Below are positions 1 through 8,531 of a stretch of 64,000 nucleotides of DNA, piece after piece. Numbering within the stretch: the stretch's first letter is position 1; every line of letters begins with the position of its first letter. Origin of the DNA: Chimaeribacter californicus (GTDB lineage Bacteria; Pseudomonadota; Gammaproteobacteria; Enterobacterales; Enterobacteriaceae). The translations under genes were made by a program, and so were the position numbers. Location: NCBI RefSeq assembly GCF_002858675.1, contig NZ_PJZF01000007.1:1-64000 (forward strand), written 5' to 3'. The notes under the pieces were generated by a model that ran no database searches, was not told the DNA's origin, and worked only from the letters and a program-made list of their open reading frames with translations.

Positions 1-60
1 GTAAATGTCCGGCCGCTCATATAATCACCTCATTAGTTATGTCAGTTATAACCTCTGAGC

Positions 61-285
61 GTGTCTAAATCTATTAAGCCACTACACAGACACGCTCCCA
101 GCGTGGCTGTCCCTCTCGCGGAATTATTCGCCCCATCCATGGGGCTCACCCCTTCGGGGCCAACGCTTTGCGTTGTTCAAATTGGCTCCCGGCCAATTTG
201 TCCTGCCCGCTCACCCGGCCCTGCGTCCTCGTCGGCAATAATTTAATGCCCCCACCTCCTCTGCAAATCCTTGGCTATGTAAGGA
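61..285 (-). repeat. Divergent inverted copy of the composite hairpin repeat
   Basis: Read on the minus strand this stretch starts with the same block (CCTTACATAGCCA, then TTTGCAG, GGTGGGGGC, ATTGCCG, GCAGGGCCGGG) that opens the plus-strand copies at 399 and 57552, and it ends with the shared CAGCCACGCTGGGAGCGTGTCTG block. Between them sit four perfect hairpins in a row: arms at 179-186/192-199, 161-166/170-175, 149-152/156-159 and 131-136/139-144. They are enclosed by a 7-bp pair AATTATT (122-128) / AATAATT (237-243). No protein signal is credible here; a 61-codon open frame is translated repeat. The boundary at the low-coordinate side is uncertain. Confidence 0.75.
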
Positions 286-371
286 AAGAGTAGATAAGGA
301 CTTTGTTGTTATTGGCTCAGGCTTAAAATCGTTATCACATGAAAATGCAGAGTGGAAAGAGCACACATCAC

Positions 372-704
372 GCTTATAAAATCTCCCACCTACTATTTCC
401 TCACATACTCATTGGTTTGCAGAGGGGGTGGGGGCGTAAAAATCATTGCCGAATGGAGCCGCAGGGCCGGGCGAACGGGCATGGATGCCCGTGAGAGTCG
501 CAGCCACGCTGGGAGCGTGTCTGCGGCGGCCCGATTAGCCCGGAGGCGAAATGAGGGTCACCCGCGAGAGCGGGCAATGATTCAGCCAAACCACCCAAGG
601 CGCGGGGATGCAAGGGGCGGGCGCTTACGCGCCCCTTGCGCGGTGGCGGCAGCGGGGCCGCTGAAAGACAACAGGCGTATGCCAACGCAACCTACCTCGA
701 TCCC
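372..704 (+). repeat. Composite hairpin repeat, full-length copy at the left locus
   Basis: The segment is nearly collinear with 57552-57855, 57 kb away, and both end in ATGCCAACGCAAC then CTCGATCCC. It carries a hairpin at 475-492 (arms ACGGGCAT/ATGCCCGT), a hairpin formed by CACGCT GGG AGCGTG, a 5-bp stem with a GAGA loop at 561-574, and a 10-bp stem GCAAGGGGCG/CGCCCCTTGC in the 610-640 region. The hairpins at 475-492 and 561-574 differ in sequence from their counterparts in the other copy while remaining perfectly paired. The 191-codon open frame running through it is low-complexity and not supported as a gene. I do not recognise a named repeat family. Confidence 0.8.
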
Positions 705-917
705 CTTTAAGCCCAGCTACATAAGCGCATATGAACGACCGAAACAATCCACTTCACGCCCGGCAGCGGGGCCGCTGAAAGACAACAGGCGTATGCCAAC
801 GCAACAAACCTCGATCCCGCTTAAACTCGGCTGCATAAGCAGATATCAGCAACCGAAACAAGCCACTTCACGCCCGGTGGCGGCAGCGGAGCCGCAGAAA
901 AAGCCTCCTGAATGCCA
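648..917 (+). repeat. Tandem units of the repeat's 3' module
   Basis: The 3' module starting GGCAGCGGGGCCGCTGAAA occurs at 648, again at 762 and, diverged, at 882, giving spacings of 114 and 120 bp. Each unit begins with a small hairpin (CAGCGG GG CCGCTG in the first two) and, in the first two, contains ATGCCAACGCAAC and CTCGATCCC. The third unit is truncated and runs into the end of the potassium permease gene at 930. The right-hand locus has only one such unit, so the 3' module has been amplified here. Confidence 0.75.
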
Positions 918-923
918 GGGCGA
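896..923 (-). terminator. Probable terminator of the Trk permease gene
   Basis: On the minus strand, just past the stop codon, a GCC-CTG / CAG-GA-GGC hairpin with a GCATT loop is followed by TTTTTC. It overlaps the truncated third unit of the tandem repeat. Confidence 0.5.
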
Positions 924-929
924 CTAGCA

Positions 930-2396
930 TCAATATCGCCAAAAATTCCGCGAAAACAACACAATAACCGGGAAAATCTCCAGACGCCCAAGCAGCATCG
1001 CCAGACACATCAGCCATTTGGCACCATCATTCAACGTGCCGAAGCCGGTGGCGGTGGCGCCGTAACCCAGCCCCATATTGTTGATACAGGCCGCCACGGT
1101 GGCAAACGCCGTCAGCATGTCATACCCCATACTGTTCAGAATCCAGGTCAGCACCACTGTGAAGAAAATATAAAGAATAAAGAACCCCCAGATTGACTTC
1201 ACAATCCGGTCGTCAATCGGGCTGGTGCCCATCTTGATGGTCTTGATCTGGTTGGGCCGCAGGATCTGGTGAATCTCACCTTTACACTGCTGGTACAGCA
1301 CGTAAATACGGAAAATCTTAATGCCGCCGCAGGTCGAGCCGATGCAGCCGCCAAAGAAGCTGGAGAGCATCAGCAGCATAATCACATGCTGCGGCCAGCT
1401 GCCGTAGTCGCTGGGGGCGAGGCCGTTATCGGTCATCACCGAGGAGGCCATAAAGAAGCCATGCACCAGTGACTCGCGCAGCGTGAAATGGTTGACGCGG
1501 TACAGCTCAAAACAGGTAATGCCAATCACCACCGCCGCCAGCCCGATAAAGAAACGGAATTCCGGGTTACGCAGAATCACCATCACGCTGCGCTTTTTCA
1601 ACGCAAAAAAGTACAGGGTGAAACTCACCGCCGACAGCAGCGAAAACACCCCGGCGACCACTTCCACCGCGTCATTATTGTAGTAGCCCAGGCTGTCACC
1701 CCGGGTCGAGTAACCGCCCAATGACACCGTGGCAATACCGTGGCACAGCGCGTCAAACCAGCTCAGCCCCGCCACCCGGTAGGCCACGGTACAGAGCACC
1801 CCCAGCATCAGGTAGACAAACCAGAGGTTCTTCGCGCCGTCCGCCAGCCGTGGCGTCACGCGCTCCTCTTTCATCGGGCCGGGCATCTCCGACTGGTACA
1901 TCTTCAGCCCACCAACGCCCAACAGCGGCAGAATAGCGATCGCCAGGATGATCACCCCCAGCCCACCGACAAAGTTCAGTTGCGCCCGGAAATAGTGGAT
2001 CGAGCGCGGCAGCGCATCAATGTTGCTCAGCACCGAGCCGCCGGTGGTGGTGATGCCCGACACCCCCTCAAACACCGCATCCACCAGCCGGATGTGCATA
2101 TCCTCATTCAGCAGCAGCGGCAGGGCGCTTATCAGCGAAAAAATCACCCACAACAGCAGGATCAGCAAAAAGCCGTTTTTCCGGTCGAGGTTATGCCGCG
2201 GGCTTTTCCGGGTGAGGAACGAGCCGATAAGCCCGGCACCCAGGCAGATAATCAGGGTATATAAAAAGGCAAAAATCTCGGCGCGTTCGCGGAAGTAGAG
2301 CGCAAACAGCAGCGGAATGGCCAGCGTCAGCCCGTAAAGGACAATCAGATAACTGCATAAATGAATGATGACCTTCGCCTGTGATGTGTTGACCAT
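930..2396 (-). CDS. TrkH/TrkG-type potassium uptake permease
   Basis: The 488-residue polytopic membrane protein matches the TrkH/TrkG family in length (483-485 in E. coli) and in the four pore-loop repeats. The selectivity-filter segments are visible: TTTGGS at residues 116-121, VSLGGYS near 220, MTDNGLAP near 320 and CINNMGLG near 438. The motif GVGGLKMYQSEMPGP after the second pore helix is also typical. It should import K+ across the inner membrane together with a TrkA-type NAD-binding subunit encoded elsewhere. A GAGAG ribosome site precedes the ATG. No partner gene is adjacent, so whether it is TrkH or a second TrkG-like copy cannot be decided here. Confidence 0.9.
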   Translation of the reverse strand: MVNTSQAKVIIHLCSYLIVLYGLTLAIPLLFALYFRERAEIFAFLYTLIICLGAGLIGSFLTRKSPRHNLDRKNGFLLILLLWVIFSLISALPLLLNEDMHIRLVDAVFEGVSGITTTGGSVLSNIDALPRSIHYFRAQLNFVGGLGVIILAIAILPLLGVGGLKMYQSEMPGPMKEERVTPRLADGAKNLWFVYLMLGVLCTVAYRVAGLSWFDALCHGIATVSLGGYSTRGDSLGYYNNDAVEVVAGVFSLLSAVSFTLYFFALKKRSVMVILRNPEFRFFIGLAAVVIGITCFELYRVNHFTLRESLVHGFFMASSVMTDNGLAPSDYGSWPQHVIMLLMLSSFFGGCIGSTCGGIKIFRIYVLYQQCKGEIHQILRPNQIKTIKMGTSPIDDRIVKSIWGFFILYIFFTVVLTWILNSMGYDMLTAFATVAACINNMGLGYGATATGFGTLNDGAKWLMCLAMLLGRLEIFPVIVLFSRNFWRY

Positions 2397-2656
2397 TTAC
2401 TCTCTCATCTGTCTGACTTTTCGCAGGAAAGGATACCTGTCGCGCCGTAAAAAAGGTGTAAAAAAAAGGTTTCTGCACGTTTCCTGCACAGCCCCGCAAC
2501 AAATTGATTACAGCGTAGCCTGATTTTCCCGGTTGCGGAGATCTGAATGGCGCACCCTACCGGGAATGTCAGCAAACGTAAAGCTGCCCGCCGCACAAGG
2601 GCGCGATAACCCCCATCATCTACCCTTAACTGACACCTTAACATGGAGATACCCCG

Positions 2657-3787
2657 ATGCCGCTGCCGCGTGTTTCTGCTCTGTTTCTGAGTTGTTGTTT
2701 GTTGAATGTTGCCTCGCTGTCTGCCCTAGCGGCGGCCCCCAGGGTGACGGTATTGCAGGAGGGGTTGGATCACCCCTGGTCACTGGCATTCCTGCCGGAC
2801 AACCAGGGGGCATTGATCACCGAGCGTGGCGGCCAGTTGCGCCGCTGGCAGGCGGGGAAAGGGCTGTCTGCCCCCATCGGCGGGGTGCCGCAGGTCTGGG
2901 CCCAGGGACAGGGCGGCCTGCTGGAGGTGCTGCCCGCGCCCGACTTCGCCACCAGCCGCCGCGTTTACCTGAGTTATGCGGAGCAGGGCAGCGGCGAAGA
3001 GGCAGACAAGGCCGGTACGGCGCTGGGGTATGGGCGGCTCTCGGATGACTTCACCCAGCTCACCGGTTTCCGGCGCATTTTCCAACAGCAGCCCAAACTC
3101 TCTACCGGTAACCACTTCGGCGGCAAGCTGGCGTTTGACCGGCAAGGCCACCTGTTCATGACGCTGGGAGAAAATAACCAGCGGCCGACCGCCCAGAAGC
3201 TTTCGCTGTTACAGGGGAAAATTGTGCGCCTGACGCCGGAAGGGCAGCCGGTGGCGGATAACCCGTTTGTCACCCGGCGCGATGCGCGGCCGGAAATCTG
3301 GTCTTATGGCCACCGGAACCCGCAGTCGCTGGCGCTTAACCCCTGGAGCGGCGTGATGTGGGAAACCGAGCACGGCCCGCGCGGCGGTGATGAGGTGAAT
3401 ATTCCGCAGGCGGGTAAAAATTATGGCTGGCCGCTGGCAACGCACGGCATCAACTACTCCGGCCTGCCGATCCCTGAAGCGAAAGGGGAAACCGCCCCCG
3501 GCACTGAACCCCCGTTGTACGCCTGGAAAAAATCGCCTGGTGTGAGCGGCATGGCTTTTTACAACGCCGATCGCTTCCCCGCCTGGCAACACTCCCTGTT
3601 TGTGGGGGCGCTGGCACAGGAGGAACTGATCCGGCTGACGCTGGACGGCGACAAGGTGGTCAATGAGGAGCGGCTGCTAAGCGACCGCAAAGAGCGCATC
3701 CGTGAGGTGCGGGTCGGGCCGGATGGCTACCTGTATCTGTTAACGGATGCAGAGAACGGGAAATTATTGCGGATAGGCGAACAATAA
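2657..3787 (+). CDS. yliI: PQQ-dependent aldose sugar dehydrogenase YliI
   Basis: The 376-residue protein has an N-terminal signal peptide with likely cleavage near ALAAAP (about residue 27), followed by a six-bladed beta-propeller typical of soluble glucose dehydrogenase-like enzymes. Visible family motifs are DHPWSLAFLPD near the mature N-terminus, NHFGGKLAFD, SYGHRNPQSLALNP and WETEHGPRGGDEVN, the last two lining the PQQ/metal site. Such enzymes oxidise aldose sugars in the periplasm using PQQ. E. coli makes no PQQ and must take it up; whether this organism makes it is not visible here. The gene lies upstream of dacC as in E. coli. A GGAG ribosome site sits 9 bases before the ATG. Confidence 0.92.
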   Translation: MPLPRVSALFLSCCLLNVASLSALAAAPRVTVLQEGLDHPWSLAFLPDNQGALITERGGQLRRWQAGKGLSAPIGGVPQVWAQGQGGLLEVLPAPDFATSRRVYLSYAEQGSGEEADKAGTALGYGRLSDDFTQLTGFRRIFQQQPKLSTGNHFGGKLAFDRQGHLFMTLGENNQRPTAQKLSLLQGKIVRLTPEGQPVADNPFVTRRDARPEIWSYGHRNPQSLALNPWSGVMWETEHGPRGGDEVNIPQAGKNYGWPLATHGINYSGLPIPEAKGETAPGTEPPLYAWKKSPGVSGMAFYNADRFPAWQHSLFVGALAQEELIRLTLDGDKVVNEERLLSDRKERIREVRVGPDGYLYLLTDAENGKLLRIGEQ

Positions 3788-3793
3788 GCTTGA

Positions 3794-3823
3794 ATAAAGG
3801 GCATATACAGGCATGCCCTTTAT
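3794..3823 (+). terminator. Hairpin after yliI
   Basis: ATAAAGGGCAT and ATGCCCTTTAT form a perfect 11-bp stem directly after the yliI stop codon. The following run is A/T-rich but has no clean U-tract. The remaining bases up to 4043 hold no gene that I can support. Confidence 0.6.
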
Positions 3824-4043
3824 AACTTCATTGTCATGAGCGCTATTATACGAATGGATAATACCCATTAAAAATAAATTTATAGGGTGAAACACCACCC
3901 GGTGATTTTATTTTTCCGCATAATTAGCGTGATTCTGAAAGCCCAAATGCCATTCTCTTAATTAATGCATGTTGCGAAAATCATCATGATAAATAGGTAA
4001 GGACAGAAAGGCTGATATAAAGATATGTGTGACTGGTATGGCG

Positions 4044-4277
4044 TCAGGAACGTAATTGCGGATAGACCAGTAACTGCCAGCGCACCGGCACCGAGCCATA
4101 GTGTTGCCGGTGGTTAAGCTCCGGCAGGCGTTGCCCGCTGCCGACGGCAATCTCATCCCCGCACGAGGTGCAGCGATAAATACCCGGGTACACCACCGTG
4201 GCCCCGGGGTCGTAGATCACATCAAAAGCCGCAACACGGGACTGCTGCAAAAAGTTCTCATATTTGTAGAGCGCCAT
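4044..4277 (-). CDS. Small CxxC protein of the enterobacterial 'protein L' type
   Basis: The 77-residue product begins MALYKYENFLQ, has a YRCTSCGDEIAVGSG segment with one CxxC pair in the middle, and ends with a basic tail containing a short His/Gln stretch. This pattern matches small single-CxxC proteins annotated in enterobacteria as 'protein L'. The function is not known to me; a metal-binding knuckle is the obvious guess, but a second ligand pair is missing, so zinc binding is uncertain. A GAGG ribosome site precedes the ATG. Neighbouring DNA on both sides is A/T-richer than the rest of the window. Confidence 0.65.
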   Translation of the reverse strand: MALYKYENFLQQSRVAAFDVIYDPGATVVYPGIYRCTSCGDEIAVGSGQRLPELNHRQHYGSVPVRWQLLVYPQLRS

Positions 4278-4708
4278 AACAGTGCCTCACATTAATATGT
4301 AGCAGGAGAAAAGGAATGTAAAAAATAGAGGAGGCGTTAAAACAAATAAACGGGTGCGACTACAAATTGTGACCCTCTTAACGTTTTTAATTTTCGAAAA
4401 TAACGGGGATTATTAAGAAGGCGGGATTAATTATGCAAGAATATTACTGGCTGAAAATAATAACTAACAGGAAGTTGTACACGCGTAAAAAAATAGCACA
4501 GATATTTTACGGCGAAATTAATCAATACCGGAAATCGCGAAGGCGAAGAACGGCGCAAGAAAAAGCGGGGCCGGCCGGCGGAAAGGCGCATCCACCTGCG
4601 TCAGCCCCACAATAGCGCGTACAATTAATAGCAAACAACAAACAGCGACAGAAACCACCCCGGCAACGCCGCCCCCGGGAAACGGGGCGCATACCGTGCC
4701 ACTGCCCG
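4278..4708. other. Gene-poor A/T-rich gap
   Basis: No convincing gene lies here. A 60-codon frame starting at 4433 has no ribosome site and changes composition halfway. The gap lies between the small CxxC gene and the antirepressor gene and could be a remnant of an insertion, since it is clearly richer in A/T than the surrounding core. Confidence 0.5.
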
Positions 4709-5416
4709 TCAGGCAGCGGCACCGCGCGCAGTCTGGGTGACTTTGCTGGCCCACAGGTCAGCGACCCATTTCACGCCTTTAGAGGTAAACAGCGCCTGCG
4801 AGAAGGCGTGGCTGTTTTCACCGGTGCCGGAGTGCATCTCAAAACGCCCGGCATCAATATGCTGCTGGTAAGGCGTCAGGGCACCGGCCAGGCGGTACAT
4901 GATCTGGCGCTCCAGCAGGAACTGGCGGAAATCGGTCTCTTTAACCTTCAGCAGCTTGCACACCTGACGGAAGCCCAGCGTGCCCTCAACGGTGACATAC
5001 CGGTCAAAAAAGTCTGCCTTCGGGGCGATGAGGGCGATCTGCTTTTCCATCGCCTGACGGCGCTCAAACTCTTCCGCCCAGGCACGTGCGGCCACCGCCG
5101 GGTTGGTAAAGTCCGGCAGATCGTGGGTCAGTTCACGCTCTTGCCAGCGGTCCAGCACCACCGAGGTAAAGGCCGGCGACAGGCGGGCCACCACCATCAG
5201 CGAATCACGCTTGTTCAACAGGTACTCCTGAAAAGTTTCCCCATCGCGCTCATAATCCGCGGTGCGCAAAGGCTGCGACACACGCTGGGCCGTCTCCAGG
5301 CTTTTGATCAGGCGCTTGACCTCGCCATGCGAGGTTCCGGTCAGTTCAGCCAGTTCCCGGCTGCTCATTGAGACCGTTTGATGAAGGGTTTCAAAACCCG
5401 CTGCGGATATCATCAT
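4709..5416 (-). CDS. Phage-type antirepressor (Rha + KilAC domains)
   Basis: The roughly 235-residue protein combines an N-terminal Rha-type domain (SSRELAELTGTSHGEVKRLI, then FQEYLLNKRDSLMVVARLS and VVLDRW) with a C-terminal KilAC/antirepressor domain (APKADFFDRYV, LGFRQVCKLLKVKETDFRQFLL, FTSKGVKWVADLW). Phage homologues counter the lytic repressor or regulate early genes. No integrase, capsid or other phage gene flanks it, so it is an orphan: either a prophage relic or a domesticated regulator. Start is uncertain; two GTG codons lie just upstream at 5425 and 5428, and ATG at 5416 or 5413 is equally possible. The intact frame argues against simple decay. Confidence 0.8.
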   Translation of the reverse strand: MMISAAGFETLHQTVSMSSRELAELTGTSHGEVKRLIKSLETAQRVSQPLRTADYERDGETFQEYLLNKRDSLMVVARLSPAFTSVVLDRWQERELTHDLPDFTNPAVAARAWAEEFERRQAMEKQIALIAPKADFFDRYVTVEGTLGFRQVCKLLKVKETDFRQFLLERQIMYRLAGALTPYQQHIDAGRFEMHSGTGENSHAFSQALFTSKGVKWVADLWASKVTQTARGAAA

Positions 5417-5428
5417 CACTTTCACCAC

Positions 5429-5856
5429 TCAATGTCAGAACGCTACGTCTCCCCACAGGAGTTCAATAAATATACAGCATACCTGTGGATATATCCAGTG
5501 TTTTCTTTGCGTAACTAACAGTGCGAAAAATAAGCAAATTTCCCGCAGCCCGCGTGGCACAAGGGGTGGCGGCCTGAAAAAAGTCTGGCTTGCGCTTGCC
5601 CGCCTCTGGAGCCGCCAGAGTGGCATAAGATGTGTATAAGCTGGGGGCATTGATAGTTACAACATACTTTTATGGCTGCCACCGTGGGAAATTCCGGCCA
5701 CGGAGCCACCCACCGCCGGGCAGTAAACAGACGGGGAAAAGCGTGAATAATGCGCAGGAAAGAAGGGGAGCTTCTTGTAAACCTGTAAGCGTCCGGATGC
5801 AGGGAGACGCCCGGATTCAACGCAGGAGAAAAACTGCCCTTCCCTGGGCAGTGGGA
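5429..5856. other. Intergenic stretch without a supported gene
   Basis: The 428 bases between the antirepressor start and the end of the MHS transporter carry no credible coding frame or terminator. Promoter elements for the antirepressor should lie at 5430-5530, which is A/T-rich, but I could not assign boxes. Confidence 0.4.
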
Positions 5857-7122
5857 TCAGCGCGGCAACCGTTGTGCACGCAGCAACGCACAGGCGCTCA
5901 GCAGGCTTACCGCCATCAGGTAGTAGCTCGGGGCCAGCGGGGTACCGGTGGAGGTGATCAACAGCGTACAGATAAAGGGCGCAAAGCCGCCGAACACCGT
6001 TACCGCCACGTTATAGCTGATGGCCATGCCGCTGGCGCGGGTAGCGGCCGGGAAGAGATCGGCCATCAGTGACGGCACGGTGGCAAAGTAAACGGACTTC
6101 AGCAGCGCCATCCAGCCAATCAGCAGGCAGAGCGACAGCGGCGACAGGTTATGCGTCATCAGCCAGAAACCGGGCCAGACCGTGACCAGCAGCAGCAACA
6201 GCGATCCCCACATCAGCGGCAGGCGGCCGATGCGTTCGGCCCACAGCCCGATCAGCGGCGTCACCACCGTCAGGATGATCCCGGCAATCAGCGTGGCGCT
6301 GAAGGCCGCCTGACCAGGCAGGTGCAGGGTTTTGGTGGCATAGGTCGGCACATAGTTGAGCAGGTAGTTCACCGCCGTCGAGACCACCATCAGGCCGATG
6401 GCGATAAAGAAGCGGCCTTTCTGCTCACGCGCCAGCGTCTTAAGGGGGGAGGCGGTGCGCGGCGCTTCTGCCGGCGTCACCGGTTCATGCAGGTGGCGGC
6501 GGATGTAGAGCCCCACCGGGCCAATCAGCAAGCCAAAAGCGAACGGCACCCGCCAGCCCCACGCCTGAATCTGCGGCTCCGTCAGCCAGGCCGCCAGCCC
6601 CAGCCCGAACAGCGAGGCCAGCAGGGTGCTGGCCCCCTGCGTCGCAAATTGCCAGCTGGCGATAAACGCCCGCCGCTCCGGGAAGTGCTCAACCAGAAAA
6701 GCCGTCGAGCTGCCGAACTCGCCCCCGGCCGAAAAGCCCTGGATCAGCCGGGCCAGCAGCACCAGCAGCGGCGCGGCCAGCCCGATGCTCTGGTAAGACG
6801 GCATCACCACGATGATCAGCCCGCCCAGCATCATCAGGCTGATTGACAGCAGCAGGGACGCCTTGCGCCCGGCGCGATCCGCATAGGCACCCAGCACCAC
6901 CGCACCGAGCGGGCGGATCAGGAAGGAGACGCCAAAACTGCCGAAGGCCAGCAGCAGCGACACAGCCGGATCGGCCGCCGGAAAAAACGCATGGGCGATG
7001 TAGGCGGCGAAAAAGCCGTAAACCGCGATGTCAAACCACTCCAGCGCATTGCCGATGCAGGTGGCAAACAGGGTTTTGTAGAGGCTGGGGCGCGCGGCGT
7101 GCAGCGTCAGGGTGGCGCTCAT
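5857..7122 (-). CDS. MHS-family (MFS) metabolite:proton symporter
   Basis: The 421-residue, 12-helix transporter shows metabolite:H+ symporter signatures: GNALEWFDIAVYGFFA at the N-terminus, RPLGAVVLGAYADRAGRK in the loop between helices 2 and 3, and ARLIQGFSAGGEFG in helix 4, as in ProP, citrate and tricarballylate carriers. The ATG at 7122 overlaps the stop of the upstream peptidase gene (ATGA) and has a strong AGGAGGT site, so this start is preferred over an upstream in-frame codon. Translational coupling to the M20 peptidase suggests that it imports the substrate or exports the product of that enzyme. The substrate itself cannot be read from the sequence. Confidence 0.88.
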   Translation of the reverse strand: MSATLTLHAARPSLYKTLFATCIGNALEWFDIAVYGFFAAYIAHAFFPAADPAVSLLLAFGSFGVSFLIRPLGAVVLGAYADRAGRKASLLLSISLMMLGGLIIVVMPSYQSIGLAAPLLVLLARLIQGFSAGGEFGSSTAFLVEHFPERRAFIASWQFATQGASTLLASLFGLGLAAWLTEPQIQAWGWRVPFAFGLLIGPVGLYIRRHLHEPVTPAEAPRTASPLKTLAREQKGRFFIAIGLMVVSTAVNYLLNYVPTYATKTLHLPGQAAFSATLIAGIILTVVTPLIGLWAERIGRLPLMWGSLLLLLVTVWPGFWLMTHNLSPLSLCLLIGWMALLKSVYFATVPSLMADLFPAATRASGMAISYNVAVTVFGGFAPFICTLLITSTGTPLAPSYYLMAVSLLSACALLRAQRLPR

Positions 7123-8531
7123 GGTGCCACCTCCTGTGTCAGGCTTAGGGGGTTGTCCGCCTCGCCCAGCGCCCACAGCAATTCGACCATGATCTGTAAT
7201 CCTTCCCGCGCTACCGGTTTCAGCAGGTGTTCGTCAGCGGCGTGCTGGCCGCAGGCCGGGTAAGAGTGGGGGATCCACAGCGTCGGCAGGCCAAGGATCT
7301 CCGCGAAGACCTCATTCGGCAGTGAGCCGCCGAGGTTCGGCAGCAATGCCGGTTTTTTACCGCTGGCGTGCTGCATAATGCCGAGCGCCCACTCCACCAG
7401 CGGGTGGGCCGGGTCAAGCCGGGTAGCCGGGGTACCGCGAATCACCTCTACGGCCACATCCGGGAAACCGGCGGCGTCCAGGTGGGCGCGCAGGTGATGG
7501 GTTAACTGTGTCCAGTCGGTCTCGACCACAAACCGCAGTTGGCAAACCGCGGTGGCCTGCGCCGGGATGGCATTCATCGGCTGGTGCGGGTTGCCGGTCA
7601 GGAAACTGAGCACCTCCAGCGTATTCCAGCCAAACAGCCGCTCGGCGGGCGTCAGCCCCGGCTCACCCCAGTCAGCATCGATTGCCGGGTCGCCCGGCTG
7701 GCCGCCGGCCTCCAGTTCACGCAGGATCGCCCGCAGCGCCGGGGTCAGGGCGGGTGGCTTCAGCGCATCGACCTGCAACGCACCGCGCGCATCCACCAGC
7801 GCGGCGATGGCATTCGCCAGCCGGGTGCCGGGGTTGCTGAGCACGCCGCCCCAGTTGCCTGAGTGGTAGGCACGCTCGCGCGGCGTGACGCTCAGGCGGA
7901 AATTCACGCAGCCGCGGGAGCCGAGGAACAGCGTCGGGCGGTCGGCGCTCATGCGCGGCCCGTCGGCCGCGATAAACAGATCGGCGCGCAGCGCTTCCCG
8001 GTGGCTGCGGCAGATCGCCGCCAGCCCCGGCGAGCTGATCTCTTCGCCCATTTCAAACAGCAGCTTGCAGTTAAAGCCCAGTTTCCCGCCGCGGGCAGTG
8101 TAAACCTGCGCCAGCGCCGCCAGGTTTATGCTGTGCTGGCCTTTGTTGTCAGCCGTGCCGCGCCCATACCAGCGATCCCCTTCCTCCACCAGCGCCCAGG
8201 GGGTTAGGCCGTCACGCCAGCCCTCGGCGTCGCCGGTCACCACATCACCGTGGCCGTAGCAGAGCAGGGTCGGCAGCGCCGGGTCTTCGATGCGGGTGGC
8301 GATTAAAAACGGCCGGTTTGCCGCCTCCGGGTTGTCGAGCCATTGCAAAGAAAACCCCATCTCCGCCAGCGGCGGGGCGATTTCCTGGCTTAAATAGTCG
8401 GCCAGTACCGCGTCGCGGTCATCGCGCTGGCTTTCGGTGGCGTAGGCCACACGCCGGGCCAGGGTGTCGCGGAATGCACCGCTGTCGAACCAGGCCAGTG
8501 CCTGGGTTACTGCGTCTTGAGCTGTCATCAT
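7119..8531 (-). CDS. M20 family metallopeptidase
   Basis: The 470-residue protein carries the M20 two-metal site: H94-x-D96 in HGDVV, D128 in GRGTADNKG, the glutamate pair at about 163-164 in MGEEISSPG, and a C-terminal His in HAADEH. A lid/dimerisation domain is inserted in the middle, as in ArgE/DapE/carnosinase-type enzymes; the GRGTADNKGQ form is closest to dipeptidase-like M20 members. It likely hydrolyses an amide or peptide bond of a small cytosolic substrate. It is the first gene of an operon with the MHS transporter and is divergent from a LysR regulator at 8709. The exact substrate is unknown. Confidence 0.88.
   Translation of the reverse strand: MMTAQDAVTQALAWFDSGAFRDTLARRVAYATESQRDDRDAVLADYLSQEIAPPLAEMGFSLQWLDNPEAANRPFLIATRIEDPALPTLLCYGHGDVVTGDAEGWRDGLTPWALVEEGDRWYGRGTADNKGQHSINLAALAQVYTARGGKLGFNCKLLFEMGEEISSPGLAAICRSHREALRADLFIAADGPRMSADRPTLFLGSRGCVNFRLSVTPRERAYHSGNWGGVLSNPGTRLANAIAALVDARGALQVDALKPPALTPALRAILRELEAGGQPGDPAIDADWGEPGLTPAERLFGWNTLEVLSFLTGNPHQPMNAIPAQATAVCQLRFVVETDWTQLTHHLRAHLDAAGFPDVAVEVIRGTPATRLDPAHPLVEWALGIMQHASGKKPALLPNLGGSLPNEVFAEILGLPTLWIPHSYPACGQHAADEHLLKPVAREGLQIMVELLWALGEADNPLSLTQEVAP

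Noticed and set aside
61-246. 61-codon open frame
   Set aside because: It lies antisense through the hairpin array of the inverted repeat copy and has no coding character.
648-905. Possible CRISPR array
   Set aside because: Only two and a half units of about 114-120 bp, far longer than CRISPR repeats, with similar rather than unique spacers and no cas genes.
352-927. 191-codon open frame
   Set aside because: It is translated repeat DNA: Arg/Ala/Gly-rich, contains the 114-bp tandem units as peptide repeats, has no ribosome site and shifts frame relative to the related copy at 57.5 kb.
4433-4615. 60-codon frame in an A/T-rich gap
   Set aside because: No ribosome site, composition changes abruptly in the middle, and no recognisable domain.
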